From NCBI RefSeq assembly GCF_000282035.1, contig NZ_AKKA01000070.1, positions 141,875 through 205,874 of the forward strand: a stretch of 64,000 nt of DNA, written 5' to 3'. Of the stretch, positions 49,754 through 58,711 are shown in pieces. The stretch's first letter is position 1. Each line of letters starts with the position of its first letter. Under the pieces are notes generated by a model that ran no database searches, was not told the origin of the DNA, and saw only the letters and a program-made list of their open reading frames with translations. This stretch comes from Rhizobium sp. CF122 (lineage in GTDB: Bacteria > Pseudomonadota > Alphaproteobacteria > Rhizobiales > Rhizobiaceae). The position numbers and the translations under genes are program-made.

Positions 49754-50515
49754 TCAGAGAAGGCGGCTTAGCCGCGGCGTCGGCCAGCCGCCATCGCGAC
49801 CGATGGAGAAGATCAGGCCGAAGCGCGCGAAGAGGACCGAGGTGGCAAAGGCAAACCAGGCACCCAGCGCAAGGCCGGCCACGACATCGCTTGGATAATG
49901 CACACCGATGATGACGCGCGTGGCACCAAGCCAAAGCCCTATACTGATGAAGCCAAGGCGAAAGCGCGGGAAGAGCAGCGCGAGCGCGACGAACAGCGCG
50001 CCTATGTTGGCCGAGTGTCCAGAGGGGAAGCTCTGGTGCAGGAAATCCATGTTGAAGGGCGCAAAGCTGAAGATCCCCTCCTGGTCATAGATCAGCGGTC
50101 GCGCCCGGCCGATCGCGAACTTCAGCAGATTGGCGACGATGCTGGTGAAGAGCACGGACAACGCGACATAGGCCGTCATCTGTCCGAAATAGACCATGCG
50201 AAACCGCCTGCGGACCTTCCAGAGCCGGCGACGAACGAAATAGCCCGTGGCGAAGATCGTAGAGAGGCCGGCAAGAATCCAGGCGAGCCTGCCGATATCG
50301 GTAACATCGCCGGCAATCGAGATCAGCGGTGGCGCCAGATCCTTGGCTGCCAGGCCGAGCGGGCGATCGAAGACGAAGAAGGCGATGGCAATGGCATTAA
50401 CCGCCGAAAATGCAAACCACTTCCAGGGAACCCGCTGATGGATCGTGCGCCGTGCCTCATAGCGCTTTCGCAGGTAGCTCCAAAAGATTGGCTTACGATC
50501 GACAGTCTCGCTCAT
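49754..50515 (-). CDS. PAP2-family membrane phosphatase
   Basis: The 253-residue protein has several membrane segments and the PAP2 signature in three parts: KFAIGRARP (KxxxxxxRP), SFPSGHSANIGAL (PSGH) and RVIIGVHYPSDVVAGLALG (SR-x5-H-x3-D like, here RVIIGVHYPSD). These are the phosphatase active-site residues, with His as nucleophile, facing the periplasm. Typical substrates are lipid phosphates such as undecaprenyl pyrophosphate or phosphatidic acid. The ATG at 50515 has GGAGTGGA upstream; an earlier ATG at 50533 is possible. Confidence 0.9.
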   Translation of the reverse strand: MSETVDRKPIFWSYLRKRYEARRTIHQRVPWKWFAFSAVNAIAIAFFVFDRPLGLAAKDLAPPLISIAGDVTDIGRLAWILAGLSTIFATGYFVRRRLWKVRRRFRMVYFGQMTAYVALSVLFTSIVANLLKFAIGRARPLIYDQEGIFSFAPFNMDFLHQSFPSGHSANIGALFVALALLFPRFRLGFISIGLWLGATRVIIGVHYPSDVVAGLALGAWFAFATSVLFARFGLIFSIGRDGGWPTPRLSRLL

Positions 50516-50579
50516 TCCACTCCGCTCTTTCATCAATGCAGAACGGAGATAGGAGCGGCATCAGCCGCCTTCAAGCAAA

Positions 50580-50609
50580 GGCCCTCCGCATCGGCAGATG
50601 CGGAGGGCC
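50580..50609 (-). terminator. Terminator after leuB
   Basis: GGCCCTCCGCATC and GATGCGGAGGGCC form a perfect 13-bp stem with a 4-base loop. On the minus strand it is followed by TTTGCTT. It is the strongest hairpin in the window by stem length. Confidence 0.85.
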
Positions 50610-50616
50610 AGAAACG

Positions 50617-50632
50617 TGTTTCACGTGAAATA
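50617..50632. promoter_or_regulatory. parS-like ParB-binding site next to leuB
   Basis: The sequence TGTTTCACGTGAAATA matches the bacterial parS consensus TGTTTCACGTGAAACA in 15 of 16 positions. It lies between the leuB stop codon (50633) and the terminator, outside any coding region. ParB-bound parS sites are usually clustered near the replication origin, so this suggests an origin-proximal location. Function as a site is inferred from sequence match alone. Confidence 0.75.
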
Positions 50633-51745
50633 TCAGGCAGAAAGCGCCTTGAACTCGGCGAGGATCGCGTCGCCCATCTCCGTCGTGCCGACCTTTTTGC
50701 AGCCTTCTGCCATGATGTCGCCAGTGCGGATGCCCTTGTCGAGCACGTTAGCGATCGCCTTTTCCAGGTTGTCGGCTTCCGTCACCAGGTTGAAGGAATA
50801 GCGCAGGCACATGGCGAAGGAAGCGATCATCGCGATCGGATTAGCAATGCCCTTACCGGCGATGTCGGGGGCCGAGCCATGCACCGGCTCGTAGAGCGCC
50901 TTGCGCTTGCCGGTCTTTGCATCCGGCGCACCGAGCGAGGCGGAGGGCAACATGCCGAGCGAGCCGGTCAACATGGCGGCAACGTCGGAAAGCATGTCGC
51001 CGAACAGATTGTCTGTGACGATGACGTCAAACTGCTTCGGCTGGCGAACCAGCTGCATGCCGCCGGCGTCGGCCAGCATATGCTCAAGCTGGACGTCGGA
51101 ATACTTGGCCTTGTGCGTTTCCGTCACGACCTGGTTCCAGAGCACGCCGGATTTCATAACGTTGCGCTTTTCCATCGAGCAGACGCGGTTCTGGCGGGTG
51201 CGTGCCATCTCGAAGGCAACACCGGCGATCCGCTCGATCTCGTAGGTGTCATAGACCTGCGTGTCGATGCCACGCTTCTGGCCGTTACCGAGGTCGATGA
51301 TCTCCTTCGGCTCGCCGAAGTAGACGCCGCCAGTCAGCTCGCGAATGATGAGGATGTCGAGGCCTTCGACGAGCTCCGGCTTCAGCGAGGAAGCCGATGC
51401 AAGCGCCGGATAGCAGATGGCCGGGCGCAGGTTCGCAAACAGCTGCAGGTCCTTGCGCAGGCGCAGAAGACCAGCTTCCGGACGCACTTCATAGGGAACA
51501 CTATCCCACTTCGGGCCGCCGACGGCACCGAAGAGAACGGCGTCCGCTGCAAGCGCCTTCTGCATGTCAGCTTCGGAGATCGCAGCACCATGCGCGTCAT
51601 AGGCGCTGCCACCGACCAGACCTTCGTCCGTGACGAAGCCGGCATTCGTTGCCTCGTTCATATAGGCAATGATCTTGCGGACCTCACCCATGGCTTCTGG
51701 GCCGATGCCGTCGCCCGGCAGCAGTAAAAGATTGCGCGCTGTCAT
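50633..51745 (-). CDS. leuB: 3-isopropylmalate dehydrogenase
   Basis: The 370-residue enzyme has the N-terminal [20 protein letters not shown], the substrate/Mg region [20 protein letters not shown] (cited as [16 protein letters not shown]) and the NAD-binding [21 protein letters not shown]. It oxidatively decarboxylates 3-isopropylmalate in leucine synthesis. leuD lies 1.2 kb away on the same strand, separated by a dehydratase gene on the opposite strand, so the two leu genes are not one operon. A parS-like site and a terminator follow the stop. Confidence 0.96.
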   Translation of the reverse strand: MTARNLLLLPGDGIGPEAMGEVRKIIAYMNEATNAGFVTDEGLVGGSAYDAHGAAISEADMQKALAADAVLFGAVGGPKWDSVPYEVRPEAGLLRLRKDLQLFANLRPAICYPALASASSLKPELVEGLDILIIRELTGGVYFGEPKEIIDLGNGQKRGIDTQVYDTYEIERIAGVAFEMARTRQNRVCSMEKRNVMKSGVLWNQVVTETHKAKYSDVQLEHMLADAGGMQLVRQPKQFDVIVTDNLFGDMLSDVAAMLTGSLGMLPSASLGAPDAKTGKRKALYEPVHGSAPDIAGKGIANPIAMIASFAMCLRYSFNLVTEADNLEKAIANVLDKGIRTGDIMAEGCKKVGTTEMGDAILAEFKALSA

Positions 51746-51921
51746 GAAATCCTCCGCGGAAAAACAAGTTGCGGCTTCTTAGACCCGCAAAAACGGCATT
51801 TCAAGCGAGCGGGAGGTCGATTCGGTACGGTTGCGGAATTACTGCCAACATCTCGCGTTGACCGATCGGCGCATGCGGGTCCACAAGGAGAACCTCCATC
51901 GCCACCTCATCGGATACCACC

Positions 51922-52857
51922 ATGCTGCCATCTGCACCCCTGCATCTCGACACTCCGCTTTTCCGCACGTCAGCCGACTACAGCGCGAGCAACAAGCCGC
52001 TATGGCTGAAGCTCGATGCGCTGCAGCCCTCTGGAAGCTTCAAGCTTCGTGGTATCGGTCGGCTTTGCCAGCATGAGATCGAGAACGGCGCCCGCGAGAT
52101 CTTCTGCGCCTCCGGCGGCAATGCCGGGATCGCTGCCGCTTATGCCGGACGGGCGCTCGGCATTCCGGTGACGATCGTCGTTCCGGAGACGACGTCGGCG
52201 GAAGTGCGTCAATCGATCGAGGCAACCGGCGCCACGGTTCTCGTGCACGGAACGGCATTCGATGAAGCCAACGCCTTTGCGATCGAGCACGCGAATGCCA
52301 GGAAGGCAGCCTATGTGCACCCGTTCGACCATCCGCTTCTGTGGGAAGGGCACGGCACATTGATCGATGAGGTTCTCGCAAAAGGTGCCGACTTCGATTG
52401 CGTCATCGCCAGCGTCGGCGGCGGCGGTTTGCTCGCGGGCATTGTTGCCGGTCTCAAGCGAAACGGCTTGTCCGATGTGCCTGTCATTGCCGTAGAGACC
52501 GAAGGAGCCGCTTCGCTTCATGCAAGTCTTGCTGCAGGAGAGCGCATCACCTTGCCGGCGATTACCTCCATCGCCAGCTCGCTCGGTGCGCGCCAGGTGG
52601 CCCAGCATGTCTTCGACCTGCCGAGGCATCATCCGATAGAGAGCGTCACGGTGACCGATGCGCAGGCTGTCGCCGCCTGCCTGAAGTTCGCCGACACCTA
52701 TCGCATTCTGGTCGAGCCCGCCTGCGGAGCTGCACTTGCGGTGGCCGACGTAGATGCCGACATTCTCGCTCGCTTCAACAATCCGCTGATCGAGGTCTGC
52801 GGCGGCATCGGCGTTTCACTGGAGAAGCTGAAGGCCTGGAAAGAGCGCTTTCTGTAA
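51922..52857 (+). CDS. PLP-dependent serine/threonine dehydratase
   Basis: The 311-residue fold-type II PLP enzyme has the Schiff-base lysine in PSGSFKLRG (Lys41), the phosphate-binding Gly loop SVGGGGLLAGI, and CASGGNAGIAAAYAGR as the substrate carboxylate loop. Its compact length with no ACT domain matches catabolic L-serine/L-threonine dehydratases (SDS/TdcB-like) rather than biosynthetic IlvA. It converts serine to pyruvate or threonine to 2-oxobutyrate plus ammonia. It is transcribed opposite to leuB and converges with leuD. Confidence 0.87.
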   Translation: MLPSAPLHLDTPLFRTSADYSASNKPLWLKLDALQPSGSFKLRGIGRLCQHEIENGAREIFCASGGNAGIAAAYAGRALGIPVTIVVPETTSAEVRQSIEATGATVLVHGTAFDEANAFAIEHANARKAAYVHPFDHPLLWEGHGTLIDEVLAKGADFDCVIASVGGGGLLAGIVAGLKRNGLSDVPVIAVETEGAASLHASLAAGERITLPAITSIASSLGARQVAQHVFDLPRHHPIESVTVTDAQAVAACLKFADTYRILVEPACGAALAVADVDADILARFNNPLIEVCGGIGVSLEKLKAWKERFL

Positions 52858-52867
52858 GCCGGCCAAA

Positions 52868-52896
52868 GAAAAAGCCGGGCAAAAAGCCCGGCTTTG
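52868..52896 (-). terminator. Terminator after leuD, shared with the dehydratase gene
   Basis: AAAGCCGGGC and GCCCGGCTTT flank a 5-base loop (52871-52895). On the minus strand it is followed by TTCTTTGG. It lies in the 62-base gap between the convergent genes, so it may act in both directions, best on the leuD side. Confidence 0.82.
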
Positions 52897-52919
52897 ACCA
52901 ATGCTATGTTTTGTAAAAC

Positions 52920-53528
52920 TTACGCAGCCCAGGGATGGGATGCAGCATTCTTGGCTTCGAAACTGTCGATCGCCGCGCCCTTTTCGAGCGTCAGGCCGAT
53001 GTCGTCGAGGCCGTTCAGCAGGCAGTGACGCTTGAATTCGTCGAGATCGAACTTGATCGAACCGCCGTCCGGACCGGTGATCTCGAGGTTTTCCAGGTCG
53101 ACTGTCAGGATCGCGTTGGAGCCGCGCGAGGCGTCGTCCATCAGCTTGTCGAGGTTTTCCTGGCTGACCTTGATCGGCAGAATGCCGTTCTTGAAACAGT
53201 TGTTGTAGAAGATGTCGGCGAAACTGGTCGAGATGACGCAACGGATGCCGAAGTCGAGAAGCGCCCACGGCGCATGCTCGCGCGAGGAGCCGCAACCGAA
53301 ATTGTCGCCGGCAACGAGGATCTTCGCATTCTGATAGGCCGGCTTGTTCAGCACGAAATCCTGGTTCGGAGAGCCGTCTTCATTGTAACGGGCTTCGGCG
53401 AAAAGACCCTTGCCAAGACCCGTGCGCTTGATCGTCTTCAGGTAATCCTTCGGAATGATCATGTCGGTATCGATATTGACAACCGGCAGTGGGGCAGCGA
53501 CGCCCGTCAGCTTTACGAATTTGTCCAT
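52920..53528 (-). CDS. leuD: 3-isopropylmalate dehydratase small subunit
   Basis: The 202-residue protein is the swivel (small) subunit of isopropylmalate isomerase. Motifs are [16 protein letters not shown] near the start and [24 protein letters not shown] (cited as [16 protein letters not shown]). With LeuC, which is not in this window, it isomerises 2-isopropylmalate to 3-isopropylmalate. The [4Fe-4S] cluster is held by LeuC. The gene stands alone between a VOC protein and the dehydratase. Confidence 0.96.
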   Translation of the reverse strand: MDKFVKLTGVAAPLPVVNIDTDMIIPKDYLKTIKRTGLGKGLFAEARYNEDGSPNQDFVLNKPAYQNAKILVAGDNFGCGSSREHAPWALLDFGIRCVISTSFADIFYNNCFKNGILPIKVSQENLDKLMDDASRGSNAILTVDLENLEITGPDGGSIKFDLDEFKRHCLLNGLDDIGLTLEKGAAIDSFEAKNAASHPWAA

Positions 53529-53666
53529 AGCCTGGCTCCAATGTCAGCAGACGTAGTTTTGTTGATCAGCGTTTAGTCCAGATTTCGACCGAAATGAAGA
53601 AAAATTTACATCGCAGGTGCGGCCGCGCGCGGATTCGACGCGCAGCCATCCATGGTCATCGTGAGA

Positions 53667-54095
53667 TCAATTTGCATTCGCTGGCGCATTCATCGCCCAA
53701 AGAACCCCGAACGGGTCGCGAAGCTGGCCATATCGATCACCCCAGAACATCAGTTGGACGGGCAGGATCACCTCCGCGCCAGCGGCAACGGCGCGATCCC
53801 ACCAGAAATCGATATCATCGATAACAAGCTGAAGGGTGAAGCCCTGATGCTTCTCGAAGGGATGGCCATGCTCGGGATAGGCATCGCATAGCATCAACGA
53901 GCTTCCGTTGATGTAGAGGTGGACATGCATCGTCCGCCCGTTTTCGTCCGGAGGAACGACAAACGCCTCCTCGGCGCCAAAAGCACGCTTGTAGAATTCC
54001 GCGGCCTTCAACGCACCATCGACCGTGACATATGGCAGCAAGCCATTCTTGACCGGCGGCATCTTCGCCACGCCGGTTTCCGTTGCGGTATCCAT
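53667..54095 (-). CDS. PhnB-like VOC family protein
   Basis: The 142-residue protein starts at ATG 54095 behind GGAGGACAG. It has the PhnB/YdhR-like VOC fold: LLPYVTVDGALKAAEFYKRAFGA (cited as LLPYVTVDGALKAAEFYK), MHVHLYINGSSLMLCDAYPEHG and the ending VQLMFWGDRYGQLRDPFGVLWAM. PhnB proteins are of unclear function; they are named for proximity to phosphonate genes in E. coli. There are no phosphonate genes here. It does not appear to be in an operon. Confidence 0.84.
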   Translation of the reverse strand: MDTATETGVAKMPPVKNGLLPYVTVDGALKAAEFYKRAFGAEEAFVVPPDENGRTMHVHLYINGSSLMLCDAYPEHGHPFEKHQGFTLQLVIDDIDFWWDRAVAAGAEVILPVQLMFWGDRYGQLRDPFGVLWAMNAPANAN

Positions 54096-54209
54096 ACTGT
54101 CCTCCATCGTTTGATTTGGTTCGGGCAGAAGCCCTGGCCTTTCAAAGACGCGGGAAGATCAGTCGAGCCGACAGCGATGCCGAAATTTTTCTGGAAAAGT
54201 ATCCACCCG

Positions 54210-54452
54210 TCAGAGATCGATGATCGTGCCGCGGCCGTCATTCCAGATGCGCATGTTCTCGCCGGAATGAGGCTTGGTCTTGGCGGAGGCGCGGACCGGG
54301 GCAGGTTTCATCTTCAACGAGAGCGCGCGGCCAACCATAAGCACCGTCAGAATACCGCCGACTGCGAGCGTCACGGAAAAGGTGACGAGCGCCAGCGCAA
54401 CGAAGGCGGTGATGCCTGCGAGCAAGAGGAAGACGGAACGAATGCTTTGCAT
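54210..54452 (-). CDS. Small membrane protein of unknown function
   Basis: The ATG at 54452 gives 80 residues. A single long hydrophobic N-terminal stretch (about residues 7-45: LLLAGITAFVALALVTF then SVTLAVGGILTVLMVG) likely forms two helices, followed by a basic tail ending in MRIWNDGRGTIIDL. That ending is distinctive and is probably the conserved part. I recognise no named family. It diverges from the aldolase-like gene upstream. Confidence 0.62.
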   Translation of the reverse strand: MQSIRSVFLLLAGITAFVALALVTFSVTLAVGGILTVLMVGRALSLKMKPAPVRASAKTKPHSGENMRIWNDGRGTIIDL

Positions 54453-54565
54453 GAGTTTTAGACCTTTCTTCGGAAAGGAATGTGGTCCTTCTTTTCCTTC
54501 TCTGCAAGGTGAGCATGGCTTTTTGTTGTCTTGCCACCTGTCACAAAGCTTGGCACACATTTGTG

Positions 54566-55474
54566 ATGACCCGCAATTCTCCGACTCGTTCCTTGAATCT
54601 TCGCCGTTCGGTGCTGAGCGTTCCGGCCATTAATGCACGCGCCCTGGAAAAGACCCATGCGCTGGATTGCGATGCCGTCATCTTCGATCTTGAGGACTCG
54701 GTGGCACCGGAACGAAAGGCGGAAGCCCGCGAGAATCTGAAGGCTTTTTTTTCCGGGGCTCCCCTTGTGAATAAGGAGCGGATCATCCGCATCAATGCGC
54801 TTGGTTCCACCTTCGGCAATGCGGACATGGAGCTGGTCTTGGCATTGGAGCCGGATGCCGTACTCCTGCCGAAAGTGGACGAGCCTCAGGATGTGATGTC
54901 CGTCAGCGACCGGCTCGCCGATGCCGACGCGCCGGAAAGCCTGCGCATCTGGGCGATGATCGAAACGCCCCGCGGCATTCTGAACGCGGCGGCGATCGCC
55001 GAGGCCGGGCGCACACCGGGCTCAAGGCTTGATTGTTTCGTCGTCGGCCTCAACGACCTGCGCAAGGAGACCGGTGTCCTGCCGCAGCCGGGTCGCACCT
55101 ATCTCGTGCCCTGGCTGATGCAGGTGATCCTGGCCGTGCGTGCCTATGGCCTTGATGCGATCGACAGCGTCTTCAACGATTTCAAGGATGCCGATGCCTT
55201 CGATGCCGAATGCGCGCATGCCCGCGCCATGGGCTTCGACGGCAAGATGCTGATCCACCCGGCTCAGATCGAAGCTGCCAACCGGCATTTCGGCCTGGAC
55301 GAAGCGGCAATTGCCGAGGCGGAGGCGATCATCGCCGCCTTTGCCGACCCTGCTGCCGAAGGCCTGAATATCATCAATGCCAATGGTCGGATGATTGAGC
55401 GGCTGCATCTTGTCCAGGCGGAAAGTCTGGTTCATAAAGCCCGCCTGATTGCAGAACGCCAAACGGCGAAGTGA
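54566..55474 (+). CDS. HpcH/HpaI aldolase / citrate lyase beta-like protein
   Basis: The 302-residue protein has the CitE-like TIM barrel: RRSVLSVPAINARALEKTHAL, AVIFDLEDSVAP, RINALGS and DAVLLPKVD, with IETPRGILNA carrying the metal-binding Glu and DGKMLIHPAQIEAAN near the end. Such stand-alone proteins cleave malyl-, citramalyl- or methylmalyl-CoA-type substrates, using Mg2+ in the cytoplasm. The ATG at 54566 (or GTG at 54563) is used; the frame extends upstream to 54482 without family sequence. It is followed by the DUF1737 gene after 13 bases. Confidence 0.87.
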   Translation: MTRNSPTRSLNLRRSVLSVPAINARALEKTHALDCDAVIFDLEDSVAPERKAEARENLKAFFSGAPLVNKERIIRINALGSTFGNADMELVLALEPDAVLLPKVDEPQDVMSVSDRLADADAPESLRIWAMIETPRGILNAAAIAEAGRTPGSRLDCFVVGLNDLRKETGVLPQPGRTYLVPWLMQVILAVRAYGLDAIDSVFNDFKDADAFDAECAHARAMGFDGKMLIHPAQIEAANRHFGLDEAAIAEAEAIIAAFADPAAEGLNIINANGRMIERLHLVQAESLVHKARLIAERQTAK

Positions 55475-55487
55475 AAGACGACTTTAG

Positions 55488-55694
55488 ATGAAGCTATATC
55501 GCCTTCTGACCGGCCAGGATGATGCCGCTTTCTGTCACCGCGTGACCGCCGCCCTCAACAAGGGCTGGTCGTTGAACGGCTCGCCGTCGCTGACCTTCAA
55601 CACCCAGACCGGCCAAGTGATGTGTGCTCAGGCGATCGTCAAGGAAGTCGAAGGCAAGGACTACCATCCGGACATGAAACTGTCCGAACAGTAA
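55488..55694 (+). CDS. DUF1737 domain protein
   Basis: The 68-residue protein begins MKLYRLLTGQDDAAFCHRVTAA and continues KGWSLNGSPSLTFN and VEGKDYHPDMK. The pattern LNKGWSLNGSP with the preceding YRLLTGQDD matches DUF1737, a family of tiny soluble proteins with no assigned function. It follows the aldolase-like gene by 13 bases on the same strand, so they are likely cotranscribed. It converges with the metallopeptidase gene. Confidence 0.82.
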   Translation: MKLYRLLTGQDDAAFCHRVTAALNKGWSLNGSPSLTFNTQTGQVMCAQAIVKEVEGKDYHPDMKLSEQ

Positions 55695-55702
55695 GCGCGA
55701 GC

Positions 55703-56140
55703 TTAGCGTTCGGCCGCCTCTTCGGCGCTCGCCTCGATCCGCTCCATATCGTCGTCGCTGAGACCGAAATGGTGGCCGATCTCGTGGATGAGGACGTGAG
55801 TGATGATATCACCCAGCGTCTCGTCGTTCTCGGCCCAGTAGTCGAGAATCGGCCGCCGGTAGAGGCGGATGCGGTTCGGCAATTCGCCGGTTTCCATCGT
55901 GAAGCGCTCCGAGATTCCTCGGCCTTCGAAGAGGCCGAGAAGGTCGAATGGCGTTTCCAGCGCCATGTCCTCGAATACGTCGTCGTCAGGGAAGTCCTCG
56001 ATCTCGATCGTCAGATTGGTGGTCAGTGAGCGGAATTCTTCCGGCAGATGGCTATATGCCTCCATCGCCAACGACTCGAAAGTGCTGATCGTCGGCGCGT
56101 GGCGATCCCGCCAATTCTCGCTCTGGTCTATGCGGGCCAT
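55703..56140 (-). CDS. Metallopeptidase family protein (zincin-like, HExxHxxG)
   Basis: The 145-residue protein has the zincin motif HEIGHHFGLSDDDME, which matches the HExxHxxGxxD type of metallopeptidase, preceded by an acidic N-terminal half (ENDETLGDIITHVL). It corresponds to the small metallopeptidase family formerly DUF1025. A substrate is unknown. The ATG at 56140 gives MARIDQSENWRDRH; the longer frame to 56263 runs into the imuA promoter and is not needed. Confidence 0.83.
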   Translation of the reverse strand: MARIDQSENWRDRHAPTISTFESLAMEAYSHLPEEFRSLTTNLTIEIEDFPDDDVFEDMALETPFDLLGLFEGRGISERFTMETGELPNRIRLYRRPILDYWAENDETLGDIITHVLIHEIGHHFGLSDDDMERIEASAEEAAER

Positions 56141-56265
56141 GAATATTCCTTCCTTTGCGGCCCATATAGAACCTTTACGCACGATTTTCGAGAGCGGAAT
56201 CAAAGGCAGGAATAAATTCACATCAAATGCCTGTTGACTCTTTCGCCCACCTCTGGAATCCATAA

Positions 56266-56280
56266 GAACATAACAGGAAC
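56266..56280. promoter_or_regulatory. LexA (SOS) box upstream of imuA
   Basis: GAAC (56266-56269), 7 bases, GAAC (56277-56280) is the complement of GTTC-N7-GTTC, the LexA-binding sequence of Alphaproteobacteria. It lies 22 bases before the imuA ATG, so it should repress the cassette in the absence of DNA damage. Confidence 0.9.
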
Positions 56281-56301
56281 ATTTGAAAGTTGGAGAACGT
56301 C

Positions 56302-57255
56302 ATGGCACAGCCGGCCGTGACGCGCGAGCGGCTTTTTGCACTCCGCGAAACCATTGCAAAGCTCGAAGGAAAGCCCGCGCCGGCCTTGGCTGCAGCGGAA
56401 AGCCAGGCCTTGGGTGAAAATGGCGGCCCCGCCGCTGGAAAAAACGAAGATGTATTGCGTCTTCCCCTCGGAATACCCGCGCTCGACGAGGCGATCGATG
56501 GCGGCTTGCCGCTCGACGGGATTACCGAGATTCGCTCCGATCTCTTGCGGGAAGCCGGTGCTGGCAGCGGCTTTGTGCTGGCACTTGCTGCCATGCTGCA
56601 ACGTCAGGCCGAAGAGAGCCACAATGTGCCGCTACCGATCCTGTGGATCGCCGATACGGTTTGCACGATGGAGGCGGGAGAGCCCTACGCCGTGGGGCTG
56701 CGGGATTTCGGCCTGAAGCCGGACCAGTTCTTCTATGCCAGTCCGCGCAAGCTTGAGGATGCCCTCTGGCTTGCGGAAGCGGCAGTCGAAAGCGGCGTCT
56801 TTCCTGCGACGATCCTGGAGGTCCGGGGCAACCCGAAGCCCTTTGGCCTGACGGAGAGCCGTCGTTTGAGCTTGCGGGCAAAGGCATCCAAACGCCCGCT
56901 TTTCCTGCTGCGGCAGGCTGGAGAGGAAGAAGCCAGTAGCGCTTATTTCCGCTTCCTTGCAGCACCCGCGCCGGCACAGGCGCGCCCCTTGCCGGATGGT
57001 ACGATGCTGGGCGGTAGCATCGGCAACCCGGTTTTTCATCTCACCCTGGAGAAGAGCCGCAATCCGGCTCCCCTCTCCTTTTTACTGGAGTGGAACCCTC
57101 ATGACCGCCGTTTTTTCGCCGTCTCCCAATCAGCCGACCCTCGCCTTCCAGACGAACGCGCAGCGCATTCTGGCGCTCCACTTTCCGCATCTCCCGACCG
57201 ACCGGATCGCAAGAAAGAAATGGGGGCTCTCCTGGCGTTCGCACGGACGTCCTGA
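56302..57255 (+). CDS. imuA: ImuA, SOS-induced translesion accessory protein
   Basis: The 317-residue protein is RecA/SulA-like. PLGIPALDEAIDGGLPLDGI and EIRSDLLREAGAGSGFVLALAAM mark the ATPase-like core, but the Walker A is degraded (GAGSGF). ImuA supports the mutasome made with ImuB and DnaE2, which inserts bases opposite damaged DNA. The ATG at 56302 follows GGAG. Its 3' end overlaps imuB out of frame by 155 bases, an unusually long overlap. A LexA box controls the operon. Confidence 0.9.
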   Translation: MAQPAVTRERLFALRETIAKLEGKPAPALAAAESQALGENGGPAAGKNEDVLRLPLGIPALDEAIDGGLPLDGITEIRSDLLREAGAGSGFVLALAAMLQRQAEESHNVPLPILWIADTVCTMEAGEPYAVGLRDFGLKPDQFFYASPRKLEDALWLAEAAVESGVFPATILEVRGNPKPFGLTESRRLSLRAKASKRPLFLLRQAGEEEASSAYFRFLAAPAPAQARPLPDGTMLGGSIGNPVFHLTLEKSRNPAPLSFLLEWNPHDRRFFAVSQSADPRLPDERAAHSGAPLSASPDRPDRKKEMGALLAFARTS

Positions 57256-58711
57256 CGCACCACCGATCGTCTGCTCCAGTCGCCTCAACAATACCATGCG
57301 GCTGACGGCGCTGGATGAGGCTGCAGAAGCTCTCAATCTCAGAAAGCATATGGGCGTCGCCGAAGCCCGCGCCATCTATCCCAAGCTCGATGTGATCGAG
57401 GACGACCTGGTTGCCAACCGACGCTTCCTGGAAGCGATCGCCGATTGGTGCGATCGCTATACTCCGCTTGTCGCTCTCGATGGCGTGGATGGCCTGTTTC
57501 TCGACATCACGGGCTGTGCTCATCTGTTCGGTGGCGAGACGGCACTTCTTAAGGATATTCTCGCAAGGCTTTTCCAGATGGGCCTTGATGCACGCGGTGC
57601 CGTCTCTTCATCACCGGGATTGTCCTGGGCGGTCAGCCGTTTCGGTCAAGGCGGGATCATCGAACACGGGAAGGCCGAGCAGGTTCTGGCGCCTTTGCCG
57701 ATCGCGGCTTTACGCCTTGAAGAAGAAACCGTAGGCGCCCTGAATAAAATGGGGCTCAAATATGTGGGCGACCTACTGGACGCACCACGCGCCCCACTTG
57801 CCCGCCGCTTCGGAGGAGCCTTGCTTTTGAGGCTCGATCAGGCGCTTGGGACAGATGAAGAGCCGGTATCTCCGCGGCTGCCAGTTGCGAGCCTCTCGGT
57901 CGAACGTCGTCTGATCGAACCGATCGGCGCGGAAGACGATATCCTCGCGCTCACAGGTCAGATTGCCGTCTCCCTGAAGCTCTCGCTGGAAGCCCGTGGC
58001 GTCGGGGGCCGCATCTTCGAACTGGTCTTGTTTCGCGTCGACGGCAAGGTGTTCCGCATTTCGGCAGGGACCGCGCAGCCCCTGAGGGAACCCAAGCGCA
58101 TCGCCGCTCTCTTTGCCGAACGCCTGCAGGCAATCCACGACGATTTCGACGCGGGTTACGGTTTTGAAATCCTTCGCCTCAACGTGCGACGTCACGAAGA
58201 TTTCGTGACGTCGCAAGGCGATTTCGAGTATCGCCAGCAGAAGGATGCGTCTCTTGCTGCCTTCGTGGATAGGGTTTCCGCCCGCCTCGGGGCAGACTGC
58301 CTGCAGACCTTCCAATTGCGAGAGAGCCACGTACCGGAAAGAGCCGTCATTGCCGTACCCGCAATCGATCACCTATCCGCCCCGAAGATCAGGCAAGGAC
58401 ATCCTCCACCGGCCAGGAACGAGCGGCCCGTGCGGCTGCTTCGCAAGCCGGAACCGATGGGCGCCTTTGCCATCGAAATTCCCGATGGTGCACCCGCCAG
58501 CTTTCACTGGCGGCGTATGCAGCATCGCGTCCTGAAGAGCGAGGGACCGGAACGGCTGGCGATGGAATGGTGGCTCGATGGATCAGATGCGGAGGATCGG
58601 GACTACTTCCGTATCGAAGACGATCAGGGACGCCGCTTCTGGATTTATCGCCATGGCCATTATGAGCGTGACGCAACGCAGAACTGGTACATGCATGGAG
58701 TCATCGCCTGA
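57101..58711 (+). CDS. imuB: ImuB, Y-family polymerase-like mutasome protein
   Basis: The 536-residue protein resembles Y-family polymerases ([21 protein letters not shown] near residue 22, cited as [14 protein letters not shown]) but lacks the catalytic acidic pair. The SxDE motif is replaced by [11 protein letters not shown]. ImuB acts as a clamp-binding adaptor linking ImuA and DnaE2, not as a polymerase. The ATG at 57101 lies inside imuA in another frame. No ATG, GTG or TTG occurs between it and the family start, so the overlap cannot be trimmed. The stop overlaps dnaE2 as TGATG. Confidence 0.92.
   Translation: MTAVFSPSPNQPTLAFQTNAQRILALHFPHLPTDRIARKKWGLSWRSHGRPDAPPIVCSSRLNNTMRLTALDEAAEALNLRKHMGVAEARAIYPKLDVIEDDLVANRRFLEAIADWCDRYTPLVALDGVDGLFLDITGCAHLFGGETALLKDILARLFQMGLDARGAVSSSPGLSWAVSRFGQGGIIEHGKAEQVLAPLPIAALRLEEETVGALNKMGLKYVGDLLDAPRAPLARRFGGALLLRLDQALGTDEEPVSPRLPVASLSVERRLIEPIGAEDDILALTGQIAVSLKLSLEARGVGGRIFELVLFRVDGKVFRISAGTAQPLREPKRIAALFAERLQAIHDDFDAGYGFEILRLNVRRHEDFVTSQGDFEYRQQKDASLAAFVDRVSARLGADCLQTFQLRESHVPERAVIAVPAIDHLSAPKIRQGHPPPARNERPVRLLRKPEPMGAFAIEIPDGAPASFHWRRMQHRVLKSEGPERLAMEWWLDGSDAEDRDYFRIEDDQGRRFWIYRHGHYERDATQNWYMHGVIA

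Noticed and set aside
49898..51727. Open frame of about 609 residues on the plus strand over PAP2 and leuB
   Set aside because: The minus-strand genes are clear families; this frame is a GC-driven shadow and crosses the leuB terminator and parS-like site.
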